This document shows positions 34,171-46,307 of a DNA stretch of 64,000 bases, one piece after another. The position numbers and the translations under genes were made by a program. The DNA is taken from NCBI GenBank assembly GCA_026119935.1, contig JALRMH010000068.1, positions 91,705-155,704 on the forward strand, in the 5' to 3' direction. Origin of the DNA: Endothia cerciana (lineage: Eukaryota; Ascomycota; Sordariomycetes; Diaporthales; Cryphonectriaceae). The notes beneath the pieces were generated by a model. It was not told the origin of the DNA. It ran no database searches and saw only the letters and a list, made by a program, of their open reading frames with translations. Position 1 is the stretch's first letter. Each line of letters begins with the position of its first letter.

Positions 34171-34953
34171 TCAAGCCAATCCGGCAGCCTTCCGCATGCG
34201 CGCCCTTTTTGCAACAGACCGAGCAGTAATAACATCCGCATCAAAAACCGACATAATACTCGGGTGACTAGACACTGCAGTCGCCCACTTGTAGAAATTG
34301 GGCGCCTCTTCTCGAGCCCGCCTATTTAGGCTCGTAGGATAGACCCCATGTCTAGACAGTGTCACCGCGCGGACGACAAACGGGCCCGTGATCACTTCAG
34401 CTAGCGTGAGCCTCTCACTCCCGCCCCAGAAAGGTGCGGCATCCACCAACAGCGGTTCGACCTCTTTGACTAGACCCCGAAGAGCATCATCGATGACCTC
34501 CTCCTCATCGTCCTTTGTCGGTGCCTCGAACAGCCTGAAGAGGATGGTGTGGAACTTGGCCCAGTAGGCGTCGATGAAGAAGGACATCCTGGCCCGGCGA
34601 AGCGCGCCTTCTGTGGAGGTAGGCGGTGGGCACAGGTGTGATGGATAGACGTCCGCCAGGAACTGGCAGACGATGGCGGACTCGACGATGACTTGGTCGT
34701 TGAAGATGAGCACGGGCACGAGGCCGCGGGGGTTCAGCTTCAGGAACTCGGCGGGGCGAGGCCCATCTACGTTGATCGTTCGCTCCTCAAAGGGGACACC
34801 CAGCTCCGTGAGCGCAACATTTGCTCGGTTCGCCCCTGCGTTTGGTCAGCCCCATGCTCGGTTCTTGTGGGTCAAGGAGGGTATATATAGCCTACAGGTA
34901 CACGTGTGGTTGGTGTACAGAATGAGCTTGTTGTTATCATTTGTTGAACCCAT
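34171..34953 (-). CDS. Glutathione S-transferase, Cys-type (omega-like)
   Basis: About 240 aa from exons 34953-34896 and 34835-34171. The GTAGGC donor and CGCAG acceptor rebuild a Trp codon, giving LILYTNHTCTWANRANVAL. This is the thioredoxin-fold start with a Cys at the catalytic position, as in omega-like transferases. FLKLNPRGLVPVLIF (cis-Pro) and VIVESAIVCQFL (Glu-Ser glutathione site) follow. The C-terminal helical domain includes APFWGGSERLTLAEV. Probably cytosolic, acting in glutathionylation, reduction of conjugates or detoxification. The second base after the Cys is Thr rather than the common Pro (HTCPW in relatives), a mild departure. Confidence 0.92.
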
Positions 34954-35602
34954 ATTTGCGTCTGTCTTGACTGGTGGGGTCCGACCTCTGTCTGGTAGGA
35001 GGCTGAAGACCGTACAGCAAAATGGGCCCGGAGCAATGATCGTACTCTCGCGGTCTTAAAGTAAGCAGCAACCGGCACCTCGTAGACATTCCTGTGTGAC
35101 CCTGACTCAGCGTACTAGAATCTCACCCTGTTTATTAGGTCGTGGGTTGTGCTAATTAGCAGACGCACTCCTTTAGCTCTTCTCACCGTGTCGCGATGTT
35201 TCCGGCCGATCCACAAACGGTGTGTAAGCAGCAAGAGTTTGCGAGATGACGAGAGCGTGCAGCACCGTGGGGTCTGGACCTGCGGTGAGAAGATGATCAT
35301 GAATGAAACGGTCTGGGGCGTAATACGACGCCTTGTTACTTTTGATTTCGATGACGTTTCCCGAGGGTCGAGGAGACGTGCATGCTGGAAGGGCGGTTTG
35401 GCGAGGTTCGCTATACTGGTAGAATCGGTAGAGGAGTGTGTGAGTCCACCCGGGAATGCCGGTAAGACCAACGGAAGAGTGATGCTGTGTAAGTACTGGA
35501 GTCGCCGGTAGGAGAGGGAAGATTCCTCCGCGAGGACTTGTTATGGGTGGTCCGCCTGAGGGATTTGAGTCTGTCTTTCCTCTTCTATGCCAAGCGTTCA
35601 GC
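34954..35602. other. Intergenic, no supported gene
   Basis: 649 bp between the GST promoter and the 3' end of the GH78 gene. Overlapping short frames only. Confidence 0.5.
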
Positions 35603-37824
35603 CTAAGCCTTGACCAACGTCCAGTTCCCTCCCGGGACTCCTGATGCCTCCCCATCCACAAGGGCCACGGCGTTTCCATCCCCATCCTCTAGACTGCCAA
35701 TGACTCCAGGTAAGGAGACAGAGCCCACCGTGCCCTCCGGCGTCGAAAAGGACAGAGCGGTAACCACATCAGACCCCGCATCCGCCTCGACCCTAACGTC
35801 GAACGCTCCAAGGGGCGCCAGATATCCCGCCTCCACGCTCTCCAGCCCGCCCAGCCTCGGAGCCACGGTCCACTCCTTCCCGCCCGCGGCCGCCAGCCGC
35901 AGGCCCGCCGTGTAGAACGTCAGCACGGACGTCGGCCCCGTCGACCACCCGTGCGCGTGCGACACCCGCGCGTCGTTCGTGTAGGGCGCATAGTGCAGGC
36001 TCCCGTCCGCGCCGTACCCCTCGATGAACGTGCTGTTCGTCATGCGCGGGTCGTCGAGCATGAACGAGCCCCACTGCAGGCGCATGAGCTCCAGCGCCGC
36101 GCCGGCGTCGCCCGCGGCCTGGTGTGCCAGCAGCTCGAAGTAGCCAACGAACGGCGAGACGGTCTCGGGGGTGCTGCCGACCTCGGGCGCGGGCGCCCCG
36201 TAGGTGCCCCAGCGGCCGCGGAGGGCGGCTGTGATCGCAGTGTTCTGGGCCGCGGAGAGGGTGATGTTGGAGACGACGGCCCAGGCGTTGCCGTCCTGTG
36301 GGTAGAGGGAGGTGGTCTCGTTGTCGCGGAAGAGGGAGGTCGAGTTGTCCCAGAGAAGGGTGTTCGCGGCCGTCTTGACTCTGGCGGCGATGGCGGCCCA
36401 GCCTGTTGCGTACGATGTGGAGTTGAGGACGTTGGCTAGTTCAATGCCTTTGTTGAGGGCGTAGTAGAGGATGGCGTTGGCCTCGATATTCTGTGCCCCA
36501 GTCAGTGGGCCTTGGCTCAGAGCAGGACGTGCATGCTGTTGCAACGACGGTATTTTCACTTACGTGGCCGCCCATCCCAACCCTCAGCCAGTCAGAGCCT
36601 GTGGTAACGTTCATAAGGCCTGTATCGTCGATATGACCGATAGAGAACCCCAACCCCAGCGTGAGGTTCTTCCAGACACTCTGAAGGTAGGCCAGGTCGT
36701 TGGTGTACTCATAGTAAAGAGCGATATCGAGGAGGTTGTGCAAGTGATAGGTGAAGCTGTATGTCTCGCCGACCTTCCCCCAAAACGGGGACCCGGCGTA
36801 CGGCAGGGCTCCCGAGGCGTTCTGTAGTATCAGTAGCGAGTCGAGACCGTTGCGGATGGATCCCATATCGTTCGTGCTGACGAATATACTCGGGCCAGTG
36901 ACCACGATGTCCCCAGGCCCTGCAACATCTCCGTTAGCTGCACTGGGTCCGAAGGTCTAGCATAATGATTGGCAAGGGAGGGGGCGGCAGTCTTACAGAC
37001 GAGCCGGTCTCTCTTGGCTCCATCTACAAGGGCAGTGCTCCCATTTGTGATGGTATAGTTATTGTACCAGAGGATGGTTTCGGGCAGCCCGATAACCTCG
37101 GTGCTGTTGATAACATGGAGCCATATCAAAGAGTTCCCGTGACGAGGGTCAATGGCACACAGCTGAGTCGTATACGCTCCTTTTGAGGATGGTCAGCTGG
37201 TTTGGATCGCTCGTGGCCGACGGCGTCAGGTCCAGGCGGCTCACCGGCATACCAGATCCGATTCACAAGATCGTCATTGCTGTGGAAGTACCCAGAGTAG
37301 GAGCGCAAGCTCTGAGTCGGGGCGGCGGTAAAACCGACAGCAACGCTTTCTACCTCGATCGCTGCGCTGGAGTTGCTGACGATGCTCAGGTATCTGAAAG
37401 CACCTCGTTCGAACTCCCTTGCGACAGTGTATGTCCCTGGCCCAGCCCCCACGGAAAGCCAAAGGGGAGTGTCCAGCCCAGCATCTGCGGTGGCATCAGA
37501 CGCGGCCCCATTGATCCACAGACTTGACTCTGTGAAGGTAATGCCGACGAGAGCATCGGTCGAGGACACCGACCCAACCGTAACGCTGACCACACCTCCT
37601 ATATTTCTCTCGTAGTCGAAGGTGATCGAACAGTTGCCCTTCAGAACTGCACTGCCGTTCGTAGCAGAGACCAGAGATTGTGCGTTGGACACTGTGCCGT
37701 TGACCCGATGTATGGAAGCCGGGAGGATCGCCCGTGATTCAGGGGCGAGTATGTATTCGGCGTAAGGAGTTGCCGCTATGATCTGACCGGCCAGGAGGAG
37801 AGGAACCAGGTGGTGTACAAACAT
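35603..37824 (-). CDS. Secreted GH78 alpha-L-rhamnosidase-like glycoside hydrolase
   Basis: An enzyme expected to release terminal alpha-L-rhamnose from plant glycosides or pectin side chains. Four exons give about 668 aa: 37824-37245, 37179-36997, 36919-36564 and 36490-35603. The signal peptide is about the first 17-20 residues (MFVHHLVPLLLAGQIIA). A beta-sandwich region follows with several NxS/T sites. The (alpha/alpha)6 part opens around YFHSNDDLVNRIWYAG. LVWPGD, then SIFVSTNDM, TGSDWLRVGMGGHN and NAWAV provide the acidic catalytic region. EGYGADGSLHYAPY and SHAHGWSTGP are typical of the family. The C-terminus is a beta domain (LGGLESVEAGYLAPLG). No frame break. It sits next to the GST without evident linkage. 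Confidence 0.9.
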
Positions 37825-37940
37825 CGCTGCGGCGATGGCGTGGCCAGGGCTCAAAGTGCGCTGGGCTAGCTCAAGCACGACGCGAACTCGTATCTTCTAC
37901 TGACCGTCCCGTTGTGCTGGACTCTGAGCGTCCTTGCCGT

Positions 37941-37947
37941 CTTTATA
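37941..37947 (-). promoter_or_regulatory. TATA box of the GH78 gene
   Basis: TATAAAG on the minus strand lies 117 bp upstream of the ATG. A CCGGGG (SYGGRG, CreA-type) lies on the + strand near 37970, compatible with carbon repression of a plant-polymer hydrolase. Motif evidence only. Confidence 0.5.
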
Positions 37948-40404
37948 GTGATATATGGCCCCTCGCCCAACCCGGGGGAATATAGGCCGGGCGAATCTCC
38001 ACCTAGGGACCAAGAAGCTGGTCGCGATGACTTCAACCCGAGCTGTGCCAAGGGCGAAGGCGATCGGCTAGTGCAACAGCAAATCCTCACGGTCACTTGC
38101 AGCGACCCTTGCAGGCAATGCAGCCTAGAGAAGCTGATCATCTAAGCTGCGCGCCCCATCTTGTTGACCAAGACTCGGATGCCTTCACCATGTCCTAGAG
38201 ACAGAAGGGCCTGGGGTTGGCCTCCTATGCCTGACGTCGAATCACACTCATGACAGTGGCTCGAGGCCCTTGGGACCTCCCGCTCGGAAGCTTAACCCGG
38301 CACTGAACACATCAGCGGACATATCTATCAGGCCCGTATCGGCCAGAGACGCTTCCCCAAACGTGCGTTGGGGCAGTACACTATCGGAACCGATCCTGAG
38401 GTCTGGGGGAAAATCCGGAGAACCCTGTCATCGATGCAGATACTATGTAGTAGATGCATGCGTGCCCATGCTCTACAGAGATGTTACCATGATACAGATC
38501 CAGCCAGCGATGTCACGTTGCTGAATCATCTTAGTCGAACTGGGATGCCGAGTACTTCGTACTACGGCACATACCTCAGTAACTTATTGATCCGTAGGTT
38601 CCGGGTGCCAGCGCGAAACAAGGTCGCCGAGCGCCGGTTCGAAGTCCACGGACGCAGCAGATGCCCATGATGAAAGTGGGCACCCACCCCAGAAGAAGCC
38701 CCGCAAGTCGGTCCGGTCTGTGGGGACCTCTTTATCGACGCGGCCCACAGCCCCAGCTGGGACGTCTTCGACGGGGATGTCTTCGACGGGGATGTGTGAA
38801 ACGAGAGGCACGAGACAGCCAGAGACTCCTGCGATGCGTCTATACAGAGTAGCCCAGGCGTCAAGCTGTGTGGAGGCCTGTTGGTGATGCAGGAGAGTCT
38901 TGCCGGTAAGATGTACTAATCACTGGCGAGGTCCCCGCCGGGGAAAGGAGGATTCATCGTCAAGACCCGTGCTTCATTCTTGTGGAGAAAAGATCTTCAC
39001 CATCCCCACCATAACCAGGATAAACCCCATGAGCCGGAGACCCAGGTGGGACGACAGGTGGGATGATCGGGGTGCGCTAACACCTCCGCCGCAGATACAG
39101 GTGGGCTTCAGTTAGCCAGAGGCGGAGGACCATTGCAACCTCGACAGCCAGGCTCGCATGACTTTCACGACGGATATACAACATGGGACATATTGTATGA
39201 CCCTCTCCTTTCCCAGGGGCAGGTGTGGTGACAGGACTGCGGAAAGGAGGAGCTGTGTAGGTCAGCTTACTCGTACATGGAGGGTCTGTAATATTGTCTG
39301 GCTATACTAGGTACACCACCGAGGCAGAAGGCCCGGTTGGGGGGGTTAAAGAAAAGAGAAAAGAAGAATAGTGGAAATGATGAAAGCCAAGAAGAGGCGT
39401 GGACGTCGAGGATAGATCCCTTCGGGAGGATTTCGCGCCGGTCCCGACCTGGCCAAGGTCGAGAGCCCGCCGCGCTCCCATGACGGGGACTCGCAGCCAC
39501 AGCCGCGAAGCGATCGAATCCTGCCGAGCCGGGTACCTCCCACCCTCTGGATCCTTGGCCAAAGCTTGGTTTGCCCCAGGTAGGGAGGCCGAGGCTGAGG
39601 CTCAACAGGTGGTGGTGGTGGTGGGCAGCGGGCCGACACCAGCTGGAGTGCGATGGGATATATAACAGAGCAATCGCCGCTACTTCAAGACGTGTGGTGC
39701 GTAAGTGTCGAGCCGTCAGCCTCGTGTCCTGTCGTCGGCTAGAAGCGGTAGACGAATGTCGGCACGAGACGATTCAGCCTGGCACGGATGGCGGGTATGC
39801 TGGGTACTATCGTATGTGATGGGGTCCTGTGTATGTAGAACCTGACCTCTCCCGAGCGGGGAGTATCTGTAGCCACAGTAACATGTCTAAACGCCGTATG
39901 TACTCTTGACTCTGTATACGCGTGATCAACGGCACGGCCGGACTGACGTCACTTCAACATTCTTTGTATGGTGAGGTATCGCGCCCAGCCCCTGCAGATA
40001 TCCTCTCGACTCCCTGCCAGCCCGAGTGCTGAGCGCACAGAGGCTTGGCTGGGCGCTTCCTTGTTTCTCGGCTTTTATACGGCTGTAGTGCGCAGTACCT
40101 GGGTACCCGTCCTGCCGCGTCTGATATTCTGACTAACGTTTGGCCCTCAGCCCGCAGGATAGATGTGGCTTCGTATCTAACCCACACACAGGCTCTGCAA
40201 CTTGTCCTCGGCTTTTTCGCGCTTCCTCAAGGACGCATCATTGCGTCATGGTGGACCTCACAGCCGCGACACGGCCCGATTAGCGCCTTAACATTCTTCG
40301 GGCCAGGCCTCCCCAGTATCTGTTACCCTGGATACCATATTCCGGTGCTAATAAGTACATACTTTGGGCACCTGAGCTGGGAGGCGGCTCTTGGGCTGGA
40401 TAGT

Positions 40405-40443
40405 CTCCTCCTCCTCCTCCTCCTCCTCCTCCTCCTCCTCCTC
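40405..40443 (+). repeat. (CTC)13 microsatellite
   Basis: Thirteen perfect CTC units, 0.9 kb upstream of the MFS transporter start. Confidence 0.95.
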
Positions 40444-41054
40444 TCGTCAGACGGCCATGCACATCGCTCTTTGGACGACTCATCGACCGGTCTAGTCCAT
40501 GGCCAGAACCGACCCCGTCGTTTTTCTAGGCACTGCTCACCCCCTTCGGGGACCAACTGACTCACTCACCGACTCCTGTCTGCGTGCTTTAACCCCCCCC
40601 CCCCTTCCCCCAATCCCATCTGGCGCTACCTAGTGTCGTGTGTTTGTGTATCGTGGGTCTGCCGTCATCCACGATCCTCCACCGTCCCCAGTCTTTCTTC
40701 CTCTGCGGCCCACATGATTGCAACTCTTTTCCCATATTCGGCCCATGCCCTGCCCGAGTACAGCCCTTGCCCCCCCAAGCATCGAAAAAGATCCAGGCGT
40801 GCACAGACTATGGCCAGATTTTTGGGACTAGTCAACCCCATGGGCACTGAATCCATACCAAAAGCTGGGGATCCGGGACATCAGGGTTTACTGGTACCAA
40901 GTTACGGATGGACTGGTCTCTGGACCGGCGCATCCTCGAGCTTCTTAGCTCCTGCCACAAGCAAGTACTTATACACAGCGACGTGCCTGTTTTCATCCTT
41001 TTTTTTTTCTTTCTTTCTTTTCCTCCTCTCTGGTCATCAAGTCTCCTTTTCGAC

Positions 41055-41084
41055 TTTTTTTTTTTTTTTTTTTTAAAAAAAAAA
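41055..41084 (+). repeat. T20-A10 palindromic homopolymer
   Basis: Twenty T followed directly by ten A, able to form a perfect 10-bp snap-back. It is in the leader or promoter of the MFS transporter, about 240 bp upstream of its ATG. Run lengths may be inexact. Confidence 0.9.
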
Positions 41085-41322
41085 TAATCTTCAACCTCCG
41101 CCCCCCGCCCCGCCCCCTTCCTGCCTCTGCTCTCACACAGCGAGGAGGCCTCATGTACTAGCATCTGACCATAGTACCCATTCTTTCTTCTTTTTTTTTC
41201 TCGTCTGGATATTACCCGGTCGCTATCACGGTGCTCGGTAGCATCCGACAAGATCCGTCCAACCTCGACCCGGCTTACTATTATATCATTGCTGTCGACC
41301 AATCCCCTCCTGCCTGGTCAAG

Positions 41323-43197
41323 ATGTCGACCCCCAAAGATCCCCTCCCTTCTGGGAGAGGGACCACCCCTCCATCCGATTCCGAACACGCCGTTCACGAT
41401 GAGAAAAGGACCGCCCCCTTGGACGGCAAGCGTGAACTCACCGCCGAGGTGGCCGAGGACGAGCTTCCCTTCGCATGGCCCAGCTGGAAGAAGTGGTGGG
41501 TCCTCACCGTCATCTTCCTGGTACAGACATCCATGAACTTCAACACTTCCCTGTACTCCAACGGTCTCGGCGGCATAGAGTCGGAATTCGGCGTGTCAGC
41601 CCAGGTTGCTCGCCTGGGTGCCACGCTCTTCCTCATCCTGTACGCCTTTGGATGTGAACTGTGGGCACCGTGGTCTGAGGAGTTCGGCCGCAAGCCGATC
41701 CTGCAGTCCTCGCTCTTCCTCGTCAACATCTGGTGTATCCTCGTCGCCCTCGCCCCCAACTTCGCCTCGCTTCTGGTGGGCCGCTGCCTGGGTGGTCTCT
41801 CCTCGGCCGGCGGCAGTGTCACCCTGGGCATGATTGCAGACATGTTCGACGCCGACCACCAGCAATACGCCGTCGCATATATCGTCCTGTCCTCTGTGGG
41901 CGGTTCTATCCTGGGTCCTATCGTCGGGGGCTTCGTTGAGTACTTCCTGCCGTGGCGCTGGTGCATCTGGATCCAGCTCATCTTTGGCGGCTTTGTCCAG
42001 CTCCTGCACCTCTTCACAGTCCCCGAGACCCGTACGACCGTCTGCCTGGACAAGATCGCCAAGAAGCGCAGAAAGGCAGGCGAGGATATCTACGGTCCGA
42101 ACGAGATCAACCCGGTCCTCAAGCGCATGGACTTCAAGGAGGTCTGTCAGACCTGGTACCGGCCCTTCAAGATGTTCGTGACCGAGCCGATCGTCCTGAC
42201 CCTCTCCCTGCTGTCTGGTTTCTCCGACGCTCTTATCTTCATGCAGATTCAGTCCTTCAGCCTGGTGTATACGCAGTGGGATTTCAACGCTTGGCAGTTG
42301 GGCCTGGCCTTCATCCCCATCGGCATCGGGTATCTCGTCGCCCACGCGAGCTTCATCCCTGCCATCAGGCGGAACATCAACCAGCGAGAGAGCAGGCCCG
42401 GTGACGAGCACGCGCAGTACGAGAGCAGGCTGTGGTGGCTGCTCTTCACGGCCCCTTGCCTGCCCATCGGCCTGCTCATCTTTGCCCTGACATGCAACGG
42501 CCCCCCGGTCCACTGGGTCGGATCCATGTTTGCGTCTGGCATCATCGGCGTCGCCAACTACGCCATCTATATGGCCACCATCGACTACATGGTCTGCGCC
42601 TATGGGCCCTTCTCGGCTTCCGCCACGGGTGGCAACGGCTTCTCCCGTGACTTCCTCGCTGGCGTCCTCACGAATGCTGCCACGCCTTTCTACCAGAACA
42701 TCCCGGGCCCTCAGAACAAACCTCTGCAAAACGCATCCTTCATCCTGTTCGCCATCTCCTGTTGCCTCGTCGGCGCGGTATACGCCATCTACTGGTACGG
42801 CCCCACGCTGCGCAAGAACTCGGCCTTCGCCCAGACGCTTGCCAAGGAGGCTGCGGACCACCACCGCCGGCCATCCGCTGCCACTACGGGTGCCGCCGGC
42901 CCGACCGGACGGGAGAAGGAGGAGGTTGCCGAGATGGCTCCAGTGTATGCCGCCCGCCCGAAACTCGGACCCGGCTCGAGGAGGAGCTCGTACCAGATCA
43001 GCAAGGACATTGCCTCTCGGAATGCAAGCCGCGCGCACAGCCGAGCCCATAGTTTCGAGGAGCTCAGGGACCACGGTTCAGAGCCACACACCCCGGGGAC
43101 GCATGGAGCTCACGGGCACCACGGGCAACACGTGCATCACCACGACCTTGAGCAGCGTCTGCATGGGCTAGGCCGCATCGACTCGGAGGCTCAGTAG
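41323..43197 (+). CDS. MFS transporter, DHA1-like, with His-rich cytosolic tail
   Basis: A single-exon, 624-aa, about 12-span major facilitator. The polar N-terminus (about 50 aa) precedes FAWPSWKKWWVLTVIFLVQT. The first half shows LWAPWSEEFGRKPILQSSL (loop 2-3 motif A), VGRCLGGLSSAGGSVTLGM and SSVGGSILGPIVGGF (drug/H+ antiporter motif C type). A large central loop (about residues 245-290) follows the sixth span. The second half carries SATGGNGFSRDFLAGVL. Residues beyond about 515 form a long hydrophilic tail ending in THGAHGHHGQHVHHHDLEQ. Codon use is strongly GC3-biased, which fits high expression and explains the long antisense frames. Exporter of small molecules or polyamine-like compounds; the substrate is not determinable. 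Confidence 0.92.
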   Translation: MSTPKDPLPSGRGTTPPSDSEHAVHDEKRTAPLDGKRELTAEVAEDELPFAWPSWKKWWVLTVIFLVQTSMNFNTSLYSNGLGGIESEFGVSAQVARLGATLFLILYAFGCELWAPWSEEFGRKPILQSSLFLVNIWCILVALAPNFASLLVGRCLGGLSSAGGSVTLGMIADMFDADHQQYAVAYIVLSSVGGSILGPIVGGFVEYFLPWRWCIWIQLIFGGFVQLLHLFTVPETRTTVCLDKIAKKRRKAGEDIYGPNEINPVLKRMDFKEVCQTWYRPFKMFVTEPIVLTLSLLSGFSDALIFMQIQSFSLVYTQWDFNAWQLGLAFIPIGIGYLVAHASFIPAIRRNINQRESRPGDEHAQYESRLWWLLFTAPCLPIGLLIFALTCNGPPVHWVGSMFASGIIGVANYAIYMATIDYMVCAYGPFSASATGGNGFSRDFLAGVLTNAATPFYQNIPGPQNKPLQNASFILFAISCCLVGAVYAIYWYGPTLRKNSAFAQTLAKEAADHHRRPSAATTGAAGPTGREKEEVAEMAPVYAARPKLGPGSRRSSYQISKDIASRNASRAHSRAHSFEELRDHGSEPHTPGTHGAHGHHGQHVHHHDLEQRLHGLGRIDSEAQ

Positions 43198-43500
43198 GAT
43201 GGTTCCTGTTGATGTGGTGCGAAACACTAAGAGTGAACATACAGCAGTGCGTAGGGAATCATCACCTCGGGCGGCGCACGCCGCCGCCCTCCTTACTAAG
43301 GTCAGTTCGGAGTTTTCATGAAAGGGATCCAACATGGTAGGGTTGACATTCCATGGTCCCTGTGGACTTTGCATGGATGGTACCGACAAGTCGGGATTTT
43401 ATGACGATATGTGTAGGCCTGAATGCATGTTGGTCATTATAGATACCCAATACCACGTTCTTGTTTGTTCTCGGCCATTTTTGCGTCCTCGCTTGCACCC

Positions 43501-43539
43501 GATGTGATGTGATGTGATGTGATGTGATGTGATGTGATG
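43501..43539 (+). repeat. (GATGT)n minisatellite
   Basis: Seven perfect GATGT units plus a partial unit, 300 bp past the transporter stop. Confidence 0.95.
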
Positions 43540-43927
43540 CATCAATTTCGTCCGCCGGGCGGACCCGGGCGGGCTATGGCTCGCGCAGCCTTGTGATATG
43601 CTTTTGATTACCATCTTTAGGTTAAGCGTCTGGGATTGCGAATAGATGCGGGCGTTGTGCCCAACAGGGGGGGCCAGGCGGCCCTTGAGGCGGCCCAGGC
43701 TAGCAGACAGACACCTCCACTCTCATCTAGAAGGAAAAGAAACGCCCATGATACCACAGTACCTGAACGCCAGACACGTCCTAGGCCGGGTGAGTGGAAG
43801 GGCAGCGACAGGCGCGTCCCCTTCACCCGGAACATTTATTACGCACTAATTATCTCTTCTCGCCGGGGAAGCTACCTTCTCGGCTCCCTATCTGTGAGAT
43901 CCCCATCCGTGATGAAACCCCGATTCT

Positions 43928-43929
43928 TT

Positions 43930-43971
<42 letters not shown>
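43928..43971 (+). repeat. (TTTC)11 microsatellite
   Basis: Eleven TTTC units in a pyrimidine tract. Confidence 0.95.
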
Positions 43972-43975
<4 letters not shown>

Positions 43976-44620
43976 TTCTTCTAGACTTCTCTTTCCCTCC
44001 GCCCCCGGGGGGGGGATGCTGATTCGGCACACCTTCTCGAGCTGGACCGGTTTTACCTGATGAGGAACAGGTGTCCGAGACATCTATCCAGGGGTCAGCA
44101 GAAAATGAGGTTATTGTACTATGTTAGTAAGACCGACCGTTGGCGCCTGAAACTGACTGCCCGTGGCCCCTCCCGCGATGGCACCTGTCCTCTTGAGCTT
44201 CCTCTGCCGCCGTATCAGATCTCGGGCCAGGCTACCTTATCCAGTCGAAAGCTTGGTCCAGACGAAGGGCAGAGGAAGAAGAGAAGATGAACTCCTTCTT
44301 GTGCCTGTTTTTCCTCCCTCTGGAGCCAGGGATAAGGAGTATCCTTCTGCGGCGGAACAAATGTCCCACCTGGGCGCATCAGCCCATCCACTTTACTAGA
44401 GTACCATTCAGAATATGCGCTGCACGCACACGTGGTGCCTGCAGACGCGTGTGATGGGGGAAACCCGCAGAGTTGCATATCGAAAAGGGGGGGGGGGGAG
44501 GTATGCCTCGCTTATATTGTATACGTGGCACTACCGCGTAACTCCATACCTGATCGTCGTGCGTCTAGACTTGTCTGTAGGCTGGATACAGCATCTTTCT
44601 GCAGAATTATGCGGGGAACT

Positions 44621-44666
44621 GGTGTGTGTGTGTGGGTGTGTGGGTGTGTGGGTGTGTGGATGTGTC
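44621..44666 (+). repeat. GT-rich repeat with GTGTGTGG units
   Basis: Alternating GT run grading into GGGTGTGT units; G-rich on the + strand. Confidence 0.9.
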
Positions 44667-46307
44667 GCCAATTCTCCTTGGACCGGCATTAATTAACTGC
44701 CAACCCTCCTCCCTCCCCATGGCACCGCTGGAAGGAAATCTCCCGAGAAACCGCGTCCAGAGCAACCCCAACTTCGGCGCCCGATAGGCGGGTTTTTTCG
44801 ATTATCCACCACGTGGAGGAGAGGATTGTGCCGGCTTCTGTACCATGGTCTTGCTCGGCAGATTCACTAGACAGGTCACAAATCCCCGCCCGCCCGTCCT
44901 CTCACTGCATTGGTGGGAGAAGAATCTCGCCCTTTTTTCCGCACAGATGCAGGCCTCCACACTGCTCGGCGAGGCCATACAGGTGGGGGTACAAGAAGCC
45001 CTTTTAATGCACGAACCAATTTTCCGGTCGCCAGAGAGGGGTTGGATCACGCGCGCAGAGAAGCGTAGAGGAGATTGCTTCTGATATGCTTAGCGGTGGC
45101 TGTGTATAACGCCTACGCGAGGCGGACTGGATGGGCGAGACCAGGCCTGTTACTTCCATAGTCATCTCGCACCCGCGGCCCTCCCCCCGTAGTCAAGGTT
45201 CGTGGCGGCGCAGCTCATTTCCAAAAGGTACGCAGCCTGTACCTCGGGCCTGTGAGGGATCTGGGGCGCGACAACTCGGAGCTTCAGCTCGTCCGATATC
45301 TCATCTCTCTCGTGATCCTCCAACAGGAGACCCGATGGAAGCGAAAACCCATCGACTCATCCCCCTATATTCTTTCTGGGCATCATATCTGCCTTTTCTC
45401 CCCCCTATTCCTGTGTACAGAGAGAGAGGGAGAGACGTCACGGCCCGCCCTGCGGTTTGAGCCAGCGTGGATCTACCCCCGTACCTTACTCCTGTATCCA
45501 CAACCCCCACAGCGCCGGAGCCGGGAGCAGTTTCATGTATTCCGTAACCTGTAAGATGGCTGAGTGGCTCCTCGCTCGGATCCGCCGAGTCGGGCCCGTC
45601 CAACTCCCGAGGGCTGTCCCTCGCCTGATCCAGGGCTGCAGCTGGACTATTATCTACCATAGTAGCGCACGGTCTGCGTGGCCGTTGCAGCGCTCGCTGA
45701 GAGTTCGGTTGGCAGGCTTCCAGAACCTCGTCCCGGGGAGCGGTCCCAAGGTCGAGATGAGGGATCAGCGTCGCCTACATAGTAGGTGCACGGCCTGCCG
45801 TCGAGAGATTCTCGTCACGTCAGTGAAACACCGGCAAGTAACATTCCAGTACCATGCGTGGGTTCGGCGAGCAGGGCTGACGTTGACGTACATAACACTG
45901 TAACCTCGATACTGCTTCTGTCATATCATCCTCACACCTAAGGTTCGTGCTGGGCAGTGCAGTCGGGAGCCCGCCCGCCACATCCAACAAAGGCCGGGGG
46001 GCTTGTTGGCGGAGCACTTCCCCCCGTTCGAGCAAGTCCACGAAAAATGATTGAAGGATTTCTTCTTTTTCGTGACTACACGGCTGTCCCCCTCCGCGTC
46101 ACCCGGGGTTCCAGGCCACGCCCAGCTCCGTAGTACCTACTCCCATGCCCTACCACATTGTCATGTCCTGCTGGCCAGACCGAGGCTGAGAGCGGTGCTC
46201 GCTTCCTTCAAAACTTCCTTCTCTTCTTGGCGCCCTCTTTCTCCCGCCACGGCCCCCTTCCTAGACCGCCGACACGCTTTCTCCGGTCAGAATGTAGCTT
46301 GGAGTTC

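Larger units (their letters stand above)
37825..41322. other. 3.5-kb intergenic region with low-complexity DNA
   Basis: Divergent promoters of the GH78 enzyme and the large MFS transporter. Holds a (CTC)13 tract, a 12-C run at 40593-40604 and a T20A10 palindrome. No frame with a recognisable domain was found. The last 700 bp is strongly pyrimidine-rich, typical of a fungal 5' leader. Confidence 0.5.
43198..46307. other. 3.1-kb gene-free stretch with microsatellites
   Basis: Between two + strand genes. Contains GATGT, TTTC and TGTGGG repeats (separate entries) and a 12-G run at 44487-44498. No supported gene. Confidence 0.5.

Noticed and set aside
41596..43074. 492-codon open frame antisense to the MFS transporter
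   Set aside because: A shadow of a GC3-biased coding strand; the sense protein has clear transporter motifs and the antisense product has none.
44621..44666. GT-rich repeat as a telomere
   Set aside because: Units are irregular GTGTGTGG, mid-window, without subtelomeric genes.
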